DNA of 55,125 nucleotides from Streptomyces pinistramenti (GTDB taxonomy: Bacteria > Actinomycetota > Actinomycetes > Streptomycetales > Streptomycetaceae). The position numbers were made by a program, and so were the translations under genes. Of this stretch, positions 1 to 8,335 are shown piece after piece. The stretch lies in assembly GCF_020564935.1 (NCBI RefSeq), contig NZ_JAJCXB010000052.1:1-55125 (forward strand). Reading direction: 5' to 3'. Under the pieces are notes generated by a model. It saw only the letters and a list, made by a program, of their open reading frames with translations. It made no database searches and was not told the origin of the DNA. The stretch's first letter is position 1; each line of letters starts with the position of its first letter.

Positions 1-1098
1 CTGGTCGCCGACCTGGACCAGACGGAGGTCTCGCACCGGCAGCGGCTGACCCTCGCCGCCGCGCAGGCCCTGCTGCCCGGCGGCGCGGGACGTCAACTCC
101 ACGCGCCCGCGGGCCTTTCGTGGTCGGGGCAGGTGAGCGCGGCGAGCACCTTCGCGGGCGAGCCCTTCGGCCCCAGGGCGGGCCGCCCGGCCGTTCCTTC
201 GGGCGGGCTGCTGACCCAGACGTACGACACCGGCGTCCGTCCGGCGGGCAGTTACGGCGCGGCCCGCACCACGCTGCGCATCGGCGCGGCCCACCCCCCG
301 CACGGCCCGTTGCCGGCCGTCGCGACGGACGGGTACCTGCGCGACAGCGGCTCGAAGACCGGTTCCGTCATCGAGATCCCGGTCAACGGCCGGCCGCTGA
401 AGGCACGGATCGTGCGGGCGGTACGGGCGCTGCCGGGGCCCGCCGACCAGCAGTCGGCGGGCGCCGGGCTGCTGGTCGACTTCGGCACCGTCAACGAAGC
501 GCTCGGCGACCAGGATGCCGCGCCGCTGGCCGCCACCGAGTGGTGGATCAGGCCGCGGGCGGGCGCGGCCGGGCAGGTGGTGGCGGCGCTGCGGGACCGT
601 GCGGACACCGATCCCGGCCAGGTGGTGGCGCGCGACGAGATCGCCGGCCGGCTGCACGACGACCCGCTGGGCCTGGGCCCGCAGGCCGCGCTGGCCGCGG
701 CGGCCGTGGTGGCGGCGCTGCTGGCGGCGGTCGGTTTCGCGGTGAGCGCCGCCGGGGCGCTGCGCGAGCGCGCCCGGGAGTTCGCGGTCCTGCGGGCACT
801 GGGCGCGCCGCGGCCGCAGCTGGCCCGGATGATCGCGGCGGAACAGGGCGTGCTGATCGCGCTGGCGCTGGCCGTCGGTACGGCGCTGGGGGCCGTGCTG
901 ACCCGCGCGGTGGTGCCGCTGGTGGTGCTGACCGAGCAGGCGACGCGGCCGGTGCCCGATGTGCTGGTGGAACTGCCGCCTGGGCAGGTCGCGTTGCTGC
1001 TGGCCGCGGTCGCCGCGGTGCCGCTGCTGGTCGTCGCCGCGGTGGGCCTGCGGCGCGGCGACCCCGTCCAGGCCCTGCGCAGCCAAGGAGCCGTGTGA
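1..1098 (+). CDS. FtsX-like ABC transporter permease, C-terminal part
   Basis: The reading frame is open from the first base, so the N-terminus lies outside the window. The visible 365 residues end in a typical FtsX/MacB permease C-terminus: a hydrophobic helix rich in Ala/Val, the cytoplasmic stretch RERAREFAVLRALGAPRPQL, then two more hydrophobic helices and a short basic tail. The 'ALRALG' type loop between helices is the hallmark of the FtsX domain. It is followed 63 bp downstream by a second FtsX permease and then an ATPase, so the three probably form one exporter. The substrate is not evident; in actinobacteria such operons often export lipids, peptides or antimicrobial compounds. The family is clear, the role is inferred. 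Confidence 0.85.
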   Translation: MVADLDQTEVSHRQRLTLAAAQALLPGGAGRQLHAPAGLSWSGQVSAASTFAGEPFGPRAGRPAVPSGGLLTQTYDTGVRPAGSYGAARTTLRIGAAHPPHGPLPAVATDGYLRDSGSKTGSVIEIPVNGRPLKARIVRAVRALPGPADQQSAGAGLLVDFGTVNEALGDQDAAPLAATEWWIRPRAGAAGQVVAALRDRADTDPGQVVARDEIAGRLHDDPLGLGPQAALAAAAVVAALLAAVGFAVSAAGALRERAREFAVLRALGAPRPQLARMIAAEQGVLIALALAVGTALGAVLTRAVVPLVVLTEQATRPVPDVLVELPPGQVALLLAAVAAVPLLVVAAVGLRRGDPVQALRSQGAV

Positions 1099-1161
1099 GA
1101 TGAACCGTGCCGACCACGAGGTCCGGTGCCGCGCCGGGGCGGCCGTGCGAGGTGAGGACCG

Positions 1162-3882
1162 GTGACCGCGTTCGCCGGGACCGGCGCGCTCCGGGCCGGG
1201 CGGCACGGGCCCGCGCTGGGTCTCTGCGTCCTGGTGCTGGTCACCGCGTTCCTCGCCGCGGCGTTCCCGCGCGCGGTGGACGCGTACGAGACCCGGGGCG
1301 CGCGGGATGCTCTGACGTCGGTCACCGCCGAGCAGCGGACCTTGCAGATCTCGCTCGGCCGCGACGACGTGACCTCCCAGGCCCCCGGCACCGCGTTCGC
1401 CGCCCCGGAGACCGACCGCCAGGACCGGGCGCTCCGCGGCCTGTTCACCGCACCGCTGCGCGTCGCCGCGGACCGTTCCGCGCACGGCGTGCGCACCACC
1501 GCGCCGCTCGGCGCCCAGGACACCTGGCTGCCCCGGCCCGACGGGGTGGCGGCCCACTTCACGCTCGCCACCGCGTCGGAACTCGCGGCGCACAGCACCC
1601 GCGTCACGGGCCGGCTGCCGCACGCCGCGGCGCCCGGCGCCCGCACCCTGGAGGCCGCGGTCAGCGCGGCGAGCGCCCGCACACTCGGCCTCCGCGTCGG
1701 CAGCACCCTGCACCTCGACGGCCTGACGGTGCGGATCTGCGGCCTGTTCACCCCGCGGGCCCCCCAGGACGCGTACTGGTCCGTCGACGCGCCGCTGGCC
1801 GCCCCGAGCCAGGCCACCACGGGCAGCGCCCCGGCGCTGCGGTACTGGCAGGCGGGCCTGCTGCTGAACCCGGGCGACGGCCCGCGGCTCGCGGAGGTCG
1901 CCCCCGGCAAGCCGGAGAAGTACTGGTGGTACGAGCTGGACGGACGGGCCCTGACCGCGCAGCAGGCGCCCGTCCTGCGGGACCTGCTGCTCTCCGTCGA
2001 ACACGGCGCGGGCCTGGCCCGGATCCGTTCCGTCGCGGGCGCGGGCGCGGTCACCGACACCCCGGCCGACGGCCTCATCGACGCCTTCGAGCGGACCCGC
2101 GCCACGGTCGCCCCGGTGATCGCGGTCGCCGCGTTCGGCATCGGCACCGTCGCCGCCGTGGTGCTGCTGATGACCGGCGCGCTGACCGCCGCCAGGCGCC
2201 GGCCCGAACTCGCCCTGCTGCGGGCCCGCGGCGCCTCGCTCGCCGGGCTGACCGGACGGCTCGCGGCGGGCACGGCGGCGGCTTCGCTGCCCGCCGCGGC
2301 GGCCGGCGGTGGCCTGGCACTGCTGCTGGTGCCCGGCGGGCGGACCGCCGTCCCGGTGCTCGCCGCGGCCTGCGTCGGCGTGGTCGGCACCCTGGCGCTG
2401 CCGCTGCGGGCCGCGGCCGCGCACCGCCGCCCGCGCCCGGCAGGCCGCGATGACCTGGCCACCGCCCGCCCCTCCCGGCGCCGTACGGTCGCCGAACTCA
2501 CCGTCGTGGTCCTGGCGTTCGGCGCGGTGCTGGCGCTGCGCCGCCGCAGCACCGCGGCCGGCGGCGTGGACATCCTGGTGAGCGCGGCGCCGGTGCTGAT
2601 CGGCGTGATCGCCGCGCTGCTGCTGCTCCGCCTCTACCCGCTGCCGCTGCGGCTCGCCGCGCGGCCCGCGGCCCGTACGGCGGGGCTGCTCGGCTTCCTG
2701 TCACTGGCCCGCGCGGGCCGCGCCCCGGCCACCGCCGGGCTGCCGCTGCTGGCGCTGCTGGTGGCGCTGACCACCGCGTCGTTCGGCGGTTCGGTGCTGG
2801 CGGGGGTGGCGCAGGGCAGGGATCGCGCGGCGCTGGCCGCGGTCGGCGCCGAGGCGCGGATCTCCGGTGCCGAACCGCTGCCGAAGGGGCTGGCCGCCGC
2901 CGTGGCGAAGGTGCCGGGTGTCACCGGCGCGGTGCCTGTGCAGCTCGGCATTCTGGCGGCGTCGGACAGCGGGCCGCCGCTGACCCTGGTGATCGCGGAC
3001 GCCGACCGCTACGCCGGGCTCGCCCGCGCCACCGGCCTCGGCGCCTTCCCCGCAGGAATCCTGACCGACCAGGGCGGCAACAGCCCGCTGCCCGCCCTGG
3101 TGTCCCCCAGCTTCCTGGCCCGTTTCGGGCACTCCCCCATGACCCTGCAACCGGAGGCGGGCCAGATCACGGTCCGCCCGGTGGCGGTACGCGCGGACAC
3201 CCCGGCACTGCCCGGCGGCGACTTCATCGTGATCGACGCGGCCGGCGTGGCCCGGCTGCACCCGGACAGCGTCGCCGACCAGGCGTCCGGGCCCACCCTG
3301 CTGCTGGTGTCCGGCAGTTCACCCGGCCCGAAGGCGCTGCGCGCCACCGTCCGCGCCCACACCCCGGCGGGATCGTCCGTCCGCACCACCCTGCGCGCCG
3401 AGGCGCGGGCGCGGCTCGCCGATCCGCCGCTCCAGGAGGGCGCGGAGCGTCTGTACGTGGCCGCCGTCGGCGCGGGCGCCGGGTTCGCGCTGCTCGCGCT
3501 GCTGCTCGCGCTGCTCCAGGCCGCGCCGGAGCGCACCCAACTACTGGGCGGGCTAAGGACATTGGGCCTGACCGCGCGGCAGGGGCGGCGCCTGATGGTC
3601 CTGGAGGCGCTGCCGCAGGCGCTGTTGGCGGCACTGGGCGGCGCGCTGGTCGGCGTGGCCGCGATCCGTCTGCTGGGGCCCGGCACGGACCTCGCCCCGC
3701 TCGCCTTCCCCGGCGCGTCCGGCGGCGAGGCGGGCCCCGTACACCTGCGCGCCGACCCCGCGTCCCTGCTGCTGCCTTCGGCGGCGGTGGTGGTCCTCGC
3801 CCTGGCCGTGGCACTGACCCAGGCGTGGCTGAGCGGACGGCGACGCGAGAGCACCGAGTGGAAAGCGGGGGACACCCGATGA
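1162..3882 (+). CDS. Large FtsX-like ABC transporter permease (906 aa)
   Basis: The GTG start follows a GAGG-type ribosome site. An N-terminal membrane helix (about residues 12-35) is followed by a long extracytoplasmic region. Two FtsX-type permease modules follow, one near residues 310-420 with the loop RRRPELALLRARGASLAGL and one at the C-terminus (about 765-895). Intermediate hydrophobic segments lie near 440-540. The duplicated permease with a large external domain is typical of actinobacterial MacB-like exporters. It ends in a 4-bp ATGA overlap with the ATPase gene, which indicates translational coupling and a common complex. The substrate cannot be read from the sequence. Confidence 0.85.
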   Translation: MTAFAGTGALRAGRHGPALGLCVLVLVTAFLAAAFPRAVDAYETRGARDALTSVTAEQRTLQISLGRDDVTSQAPGTAFAAPETDRQDRALRGLFTAPLRVAADRSAHGVRTTAPLGAQDTWLPRPDGVAAHFTLATASELAAHSTRVTGRLPHAAAPGARTLEAAVSAASARTLGLRVGSTLHLDGLTVRICGLFTPRAPQDAYWSVDAPLAAPSQATTGSAPALRYWQAGLLLNPGDGPRLAEVAPGKPEKYWWYELDGRALTAQQAPVLRDLLLSVEHGAGLARIRSVAGAGAVTDTPADGLIDAFERTRATVAPVIAVAAFGIGTVAAVVLLMTGALTAARRRPELALLRARGASLAGLTGRLAAGTAAASLPAAAAGGGLALLLVPGGRTAVPVLAAACVGVVGTLALPLRAAAAHRRPRPAGRDDLATARPSRRRTVAELTVVVLAFGAVLALRRRSTAAGGVDILVSAAPVLIGVIAALLLLRLYPLPLRLAARPAARTAGLLGFLSLARAGRAPATAGLPLLALLVALTTASFGGSVLAGVAQGRDRAALAAVGAEARISGAEPLPKGLAAAVAKVPGVTGAVPVQLGILAASDSGPPLTLVIADADRYAGLARATGLGAFPAGILTDQGGNSPLPALVSPSFLARFGHSPMTLQPEAGQITVRPVAVRADTPALPGGDFIVIDAAGVARLHPDSVADQASGPTLLLVSGSSPGPKALRATVRAHTPAGSSVRTTLRAEARARLADPPLQEGAERLYVAAVGAGAGFALLALLLALLQAAPERTQLLGGLRTLGLTARQGRRLMVLEALPQALLAALGGALVGVAAIRLLGPGTDLAPLAFPGASGGEAGPVHLRADPASLLLPSAAVVVLALAVALTQAWLSGRRRESTEWKAGDTR

Positions 3883-4919
3883 CCCGGCCCGAACGAACAG
3901 AACCGACGGAGCCGACGGAGCCGAACGAACCGGCCGCAGGTCCCGCGAGCCTCGCCGAGCTGGAGCGGCGGGCCGCGTCCCGGCGCGGCCGGCCCGCCTA
4001 CGGTCACGACGCGCTGATCGCCTGCGACCGCCTGGTCCGGGTCTTCTCCACCGACGGGGTGGAGGTCCAGGCGCTCCAGGGCCTCGATCTGCTGGTCGCC
4101 GAGGGCGAGTTGATGGCCCTGGTGGGGGCGTCGGGCAGCGGCAAGTCGACGCTGATGAACATCCTGGCCGGGCTCGACGTGCCGACCGCGGGCGCCGCCC
4201 GGGTCGCCGGCCGTGACCTGCTGACGATGGGCGCAACGGCCCGCCTCGGCTACCGCCGCGACGTCGTCGGCTTCGTCTGGCAGCAGACCGCCCGCAACCT
4301 CCTGCCGTACCTCACCGCCCTCCAGAACATCACCCTGCCCATGCAGCTGCGCGGCGGCCTGCGCCGGGCCGAGCGGACGAAGCGGGCCGAGCGGCTGCTG
4401 TCGATGCTCGCCATCGGCCACTGCCGCGACCGCCGCCCGCACCAGCTCTCCGGCGGCGAGGCACAGCGCACCGCCATCGCCGTGGCCCTGGCCAACACCC
4501 CGTCGGTGCTGCTGGCCGACGAGCCGACCGGCGAACTCGACTCGCACACCGCCGAGCAGGTCTTCTCGGCGTTCCGCACCGCCAACGAGGAACTGGGCAC
4601 CACGATCGTGATCGTCACCCACGACCAGGCCGTCGCATCCGAGGTCCGGCGCACGGTCGCCATCCGCGACGGCCGCACCTCCTCCGAGGTACTGCGCCGC
4701 ACCGAACGGGACGCCGCGACCGGCCAGGAGTCGCTGGTCGCCCAGGAGTACGCGATGCTCGACCGCGCAGGCCGGCTGCAACTGCCCACCGATTACACCG
4801 GCAGCCTGGGCATGGAACACCGGGTGCTGCTGGAGCTGGAGAGCGACCACATCGGCGTCTGGCCCGACCGCACGGCCGACGGCGCGGCACGGGAACGGGA
4901 CGGGGAGGACGAGGGTTAG
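3879..4919 (+). CDS. ABC transporter ATP-binding protein (LolD/MacB type)
   Basis: This is the cytoplasmic ATPase that would energise the two upstream permeases. A canonical nucleotide-binding domain is visible: Walker A GASGSGKST, a Q-loop region with WQQTARNLLPYLT, the signature LSGGEAQRTAIAVAL, Walker B LLADEPTGELD and a switch histidine in IVTHD. The start chosen is the ATG that overlaps the stop of the permease (ATGA), preceded by a purine-rich stretch; an upstream GTG in the same frame would overlap the permease by more. The 40-residue N-terminus is rich in Glu/Pro/Thr. About 60 residues after the core domain form a non-conserved tail. Family assignment is secure, the cargo unknown. Confidence 0.9.
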   Translation: MTRPERTEPTEPTEPNEPAAGPASLAELERRAASRRGRPAYGHDALIACDRLVRVFSTDGVEVQALQGLDLLVAEGELMALVGASGSGKSTLMNILAGLDVPTAGAARVAGRDLLTMGATARLGYRRDVVGFVWQQTARNLLPYLTALQNITLPMQLRGGLRRAERTKRAERLLSMLAIGHCRDRRPHQLSGGEAQRTAIAVALANTPSVLLADEPTGELDSHTAEQVFSAFRTANEELGTTIVIVTHDQAVASEVRRTVAIRDGRTSSEVLRRTERDAATGQESLVAQEYAMLDRAGRLQLPTDYTGSLGMEHRVLLELESDHIGVWPDRTADGAARERDGEDEG

Positions 4920-4959
4920 GGCGGATCCGACGGGTCGCCCGCCGGACGCTCCGGGTGAC

Positions 4960-5682
4960 TCAGGTCGGCGTGACCGTCAGCCCGGAAAGCCCGGTCAGCT
5001 CCGCGGGCCCCGCCGTGCGGACCGCGATCGAACCGTAGGCGGTGCTCAGCCGCAGCCAGCCGCCCGCGGTCAGCAGGGTGGGCGGCTGCGCGGCGGGCGC
5101 GGTCAGTACCCCGCCGCCGGACCCGGCCGCGACGTGCGCCGGGCGCAGGAAGCCCAGCGACTGGGCGGCGTGCACGGCACGCAGCGGGAGATGGGTGTCG
5201 CCGAGCGTGCGCGACCAGATCTCCCTGCCGATACGGTCCCGGGCCGCGCGGGTGCGTTCCTGCGGGGCCAATGCCTCGTCACGGGCGCGGAATTCGGCGA
5301 CGGCCGCGGCCACCGCGCGGACCAGCGCCTCGGGCGCGGGCAGCCCCGGCACCCGGCGCCAGCCGCCGCGCGGCGGCAGCACCCCGGCCCACGGCGGACC
5401 GGTGACGGCGGCGGGCACCGTCAGCGCGTCCGCCGTCTCCTGGATCCCTTCGAGGAATTCCCCCGCGGAGACGGTGACGTCCAGGGTCACCCGCTGCCCG
5501 GCGGCGAGACGGGCGGTGCGGACCGCCAGCACCTCGAACGACGGCGGCCGGCCGAACACGGCCAGCACACCGTCACCGGCCTGGAGGCGCACCGCGGCGG
5601 CCCTGTCGTAGTGGATCAGTCGGGCCAGGAAGGCGGCGAGATCCGCCGCCTCCCCGGCGTCGGCCAGGCGCAGCACCGTCAT
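4960..5682 (-). CDS. Hypothetical protein, coupled to thioesterase gene
   Basis: A 240-residue soluble protein that I do not recognise. It begins MTVLRLADAGEAADLAAFLA and has an alternating hydrophobic/charged pattern suggesting a compact alpha/beta fold, with a central section that includes the motif VTLDVTVSAGEFLEGIQ. No signal peptide or membrane helix is visible. The ATG overlaps the stop codon of the upstream thioesterase gene (ATGA), so I chose this start over an upstream in-frame one that would run through the thioesterase gene. The arrangement ettA - thioesterase - this gene looks like one operon transcribed leftward. Function is unknown. Confidence 0.75.
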   Translation of the reverse strand: MTVLRLADAGEAADLAAFLARLIHYDRAAAVRLQAGDGVLAVFGRPPSFEVLAVRTARLAAGQRVTLDVTVSAGEFLEGIQETADALTVPAAVTGPPWAGVLPPRGGWRRVPGLPAPEALVRAVAAAVAEFRARDEALAPQERTRAARDRIGREIWSRTLGDTHLPLRAVHAAQSLGFLRPAHVAAGSGGGVLTAPAAQPPTLLTAGGWLRLSTAYGSIAVRTAGPAELTGLSGLTVTPT

Positions 5683-6113
5683 CAAGCGACGGCCCCCTTC
5701 GTCTGCGCGGCGTCGTCCAGGTACTCCTTCAGGTACGTCTTCTCCTCCGCGGTGAGGCGGCGCGGGCGCTCCTCGGCGAAGTCGTAGGGGACGACGACGG
5801 TCGTGGCGCGGAGGTAGAGCGCGTCCTCGTCCTTGACCTCGTAGCCGACGGTCATCGACGCGGCACTGATCTTCGTGACCCACAGCTCGATGGTCACCGG
5901 GGCGTGCCGGTGCACCAGCGGGCGCAGGTAGTCGATCTCGTGGCGGGCCACGACGGACCCGCCGGTGAACGACACACTGCCGCCCCCCGGCGCCAGCCGG
6001 GCCATGAAGTCGATCCGCGCCTCTTCGAGGTAGCGGACGAAGACCGCGTTGTTGACATGGCCGAAGGCGTCCATGTCGGACCAGCGCAGGGGGCAGGAGT
6101 AGTGGTGTCGCAC
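5682..6113 (-). CDS. Acyl-CoA thioesterase, 4HBT hotdog family
   Basis: The 143-residue protein carries the 4-hydroxybenzoyl-CoA thioesterase signature near its N-terminus: RWSDMDAFGHVNNAVFVRYL, with the catalytic Asp in the DMDAFGHVNN box. Hotdog proteins of this kind hydrolyse acyl-CoA thioesters in the cytoplasm and usually act as dimers or tetramers. The length matches single-domain members. The GTG start gives VRHHYSCPLRW and lies only 5 bp after the ettA stop; the longer ORF would overlap ettA by 120 bp and its extra residues look unlike the family. The downstream hypothetical gene is coupled through ATGA. Natural substrate unknown. Confidence 0.88.
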   Translation of the reverse strand: MRHHYSCPLRWSDMDAFGHVNNAVFVRYLEEARIDFMARLAPGGGSVSFTGGSVVARHEIDYLRPLVHRHAPVTIELWVTKISAASMTVGYEVKDEDALYLRATTVVVPYDFAEERPRRLTAEEKTYLKEYLDDAAQTKGAVA

Positions 6114-6118
6114 GCGGC

Positions 6119-7783
6119 TCAGCCCCGGGTCAGCTTCTTGTACGTCGCGCGGTGCGGCCGGGCCGCGTCCGCACCGAGGCGCTCGACCTTGTTCTTCTCG
6201 TACGACTCGAAGTTGCCCTCGAACCAGAACCACTTGGACTCGCCCTCGTACGCCAGGATGTGCGTGGCGACGCGGTCCAGGAACCAGCGGTCGTGGGAGA
6301 CGACCACGGCGCAGCCGGGGAAGTCGAGGAGCGCGTTCTCCAGCGACGACAGGGTCTCGACGTCGAGGTCGTTGGTCGGCTCGTCGAGGAGCAGGAGGTT
6401 GCCGCCCTGCTTGAGGGTGAGCGCGAGGTTGAGGCGGTTGCGCTCACCGCCGGACAGCACCCCGGCGGGCTTCTGCTGGTCCGGGCCCTTGAACCCGAAC
6501 GCGGAGACGTACGCCCGCGAGGGCATCTCGACCTGGCCGACGTTGATGTAGTCCAGCTCGTCGGAGACCACGGCCCACAGGGTCTTCTTGGGGTCGATGT
6601 TCTCGCGGCTCTGGTCGACGTAGGAGATCTTGACGGTGTCGCCGACCTTGATCGAACCGCCGTCGGGCGTCTCCAGGCCCTGGAGCATCTTGAACAGCGT
6701 GGTCTTGCCGGCACCGTTCGGGCCGATGACGCCGACGATGCCGTTACGGGGCAGCGTGAACGACAGGCCGTCGATCAGCACCTTCTCACCGAACGCCTTC
6801 GAGAGGTTCTCGACCTCGACGACGATGTTGCCCAGGCGCGGGCCCGGCGGGATCTGGATCTCCTCGAAGTCCAGCTTCCGCATCTTGTCGGCCTCGGCGG
6901 CCATTTCCTCGTAACGCGCCAGACGCGACTTGGACTTGGCCTGCCGCCCCTTGGCGTTGGAGCGGACCCAGTCCAGCTCTTCCTTCAGACGCTTCGCGCG
7001 CTTGGCGTCCTTCTGGCCCTCGACCTTGAGACGGGCCTGCTTGGTCTCCAGGTACTTGGAGTAGTTGCCCTCGTAGCCGTGCAGGCGGCCGCGGTCGACC
7101 TCGCAGATCCACTGGGCGACGTGGTCGAGGAAGTACCGGTCGTGGGTGACGGCGACGACGGTGCCGGGGTACTTCGCGAGGTGCTGCTCCAGCCACTGCA
7201 CGGACTCGGCGTCCAGGTGGTTGGTGGGCTCGTCGAGGAGCAGCAGGTCGGGCGCCTCAAGGAGCAGCTTGCACAGCGCGACGCGGCGGCGCTCACCGCC
7301 GGAGAGGTTGGTGACGGCCCAGTCGCCGGGCGGGCAGCCCAGCGCGTCCATCGCCTGCTCCAGCTGGGTGTCCAGGTCCCACGCGTTGGCGTGGTCCAGG
7401 TCCTCCTGGAGCTTGCCCATCTCCTCCATCAGCGCGTCGGAGTAGTCGGTCGCCATCAGCTCGGCGACCTCGTTGAAGCGGTGCAGCTTGCCCATGATCT
7501 CGGCGGCGCCGTCCTGGACGTTCTGCAGCACCGTCTTGGACTCGTCGAGCGGCGGCTCCTGGAGGAGCATGCCCACGGTGTAGCCCGGGGAGAGGAACGC
7601 GTCGCCGTTCGACGGCTGCTCAAGACCGGCCATGATCTTCAGCACCGTGGACTTACCGGCGCCGTTCGGGCCCACAACACCGATCTTCGCGCCCGGCAGG
7701 AAGCTCAGCGTCACGTCATCGAGGATGACCTTGTCGCCGTGCGCCTTGCGCGTCTTGCGCATCGTGTAGATGTACTCAGCCAA
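6119..7783 (-). CDS. ettA: Energy-dependent translational throttle protein EttA (ABC-F ATPase)
   Basis: This 554-residue ABC-F protein has two ATPase domains and no membrane segments. EttA binds the ribosomal E site and couples entry into elongation to the ATP/ADP ratio. Visible motifs are Walker A GPNGAGKST (about residue 38), signature LSGGERRR (about 160), Walker B LLLLDEPTNHLD, then an arm and inter-domain linker rich in Lys/Arg (about 245-300), a second GPNGAGKTT (about 352), LSGGERNR and LLLLDEPTNDLD. The length and the start MAEYIYTMRKTRKAHGDKVI match the EttA subgroup of ABC-F rather than drug-resistance ABC-Fs. It is the first gene of a leftward operon with the thioesterase. Confidence 0.95.
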   Translation of the reverse strand: MAEYIYTMRKTRKAHGDKVILDDVTLSFLPGAKIGVVGPNGAGKSTVLKIMAGLEQPSNGDAFLSPGYTVGMLLQEPPLDESKTVLQNVQDGAAEIMGKLHRFNEVAELMATDYSDALMEEMGKLQEDLDHANAWDLDTQLEQAMDALGCPPGDWAVTNLSGGERRRVALCKLLLEAPDLLLLDEPTNHLDAESVQWLEQHLAKYPGTVVAVTHDRYFLDHVAQWICEVDRGRLHGYEGNYSKYLETKQARLKVEGQKDAKRAKRLKEELDWVRSNAKGRQAKSKSRLARYEEMAAEADKMRKLDFEEIQIPPGPRLGNIVVEVENLSKAFGEKVLIDGLSFTLPRNGIVGVIGPNGAGKTTLFKMLQGLETPDGGSIKVGDTVKISYVDQSRENIDPKKTLWAVVSDELDYINVGQVEMPSRAYVSAFGFKGPDQQKPAGVLSGGERNRLNLALTLKQGGNLLLLDEPTNDLDVETLSSLENALLDFPGCAVVVSHDRWFLDRVATHILAYEGESKWFWFEGNFESYEKNKVERLGADAARPHRATYKKLTRG

Positions 7784-8335
7784 GAGAAACCGTCCGGCAG
7801 TCTGGATCTAGCAGGTCTGTATGCGGCTCCGCCGCGTGGGCCATGGTGCGGCGTGGCCGCGCGAGGGCAGATACACCCATCTTGCCGTACGGCCACGCCC
7901 TGAAGAAAACGAGTAGCCGAGAGCGCAGCCCCGAAAGCCCCCGCCCCCGCCACGACTGCCCCTTCCCGGCCCCGCCGACCTGCGGCCTTCCCGGGCCGTC
8001 CCCGGCGGGCTCTCCGCAGCCTTCAGCTTGCGGCCCCTGCCCGGCCGCCCCTTTTCCGGCCCCTCCCTGCCACCGCCCCTCACACGGCGGCGGCGACCCG
8101 CGCGGCGGCCCGCCCGTCGGCATCGGCCACGTCACGCCGCGCCATGACGTGTCACGCCGCCCACGCACGCCGGCGGCCCCCGAGCTGTCCTACGCTCCGG
8201 GGCCGCCGGGGTGGTGGCGCAGAACCGGCAGGCCGTCAGCCGGTCGGCAGGGTCCGGCCGGCCTGCGCCGGCTCCCCGGGCCGTCCGCCCGCTCGCCTAC
8301 CTCGCCTGCACCACCGTGGTGTCAGCGCCCGATCA
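7784..8335. other. Intergenic region upstream of ettA
   Basis: These 552 bp separate ettA from the end of the surface-protein gene. The leftward ettA promoter must lie here. Short open frames on both strands translate to low-complexity Pro/Arg/Gly strings with no start signals, so I do not call a gene. No tRNA or clear strong hairpin was found. Confidence 0.5.

Noticed and set aside
252..2573. Long minus-strand ORF of 773 codons
   Set aside because: It is antisense to the permease genes, low in complexity and Ser/Arg/Ala-rich, a usual shadow in GC-rich DNA.
3009..4850. 613-codon minus-strand ORF
   Set aside because: Antisense to the permease/ATPase genes, without family features.
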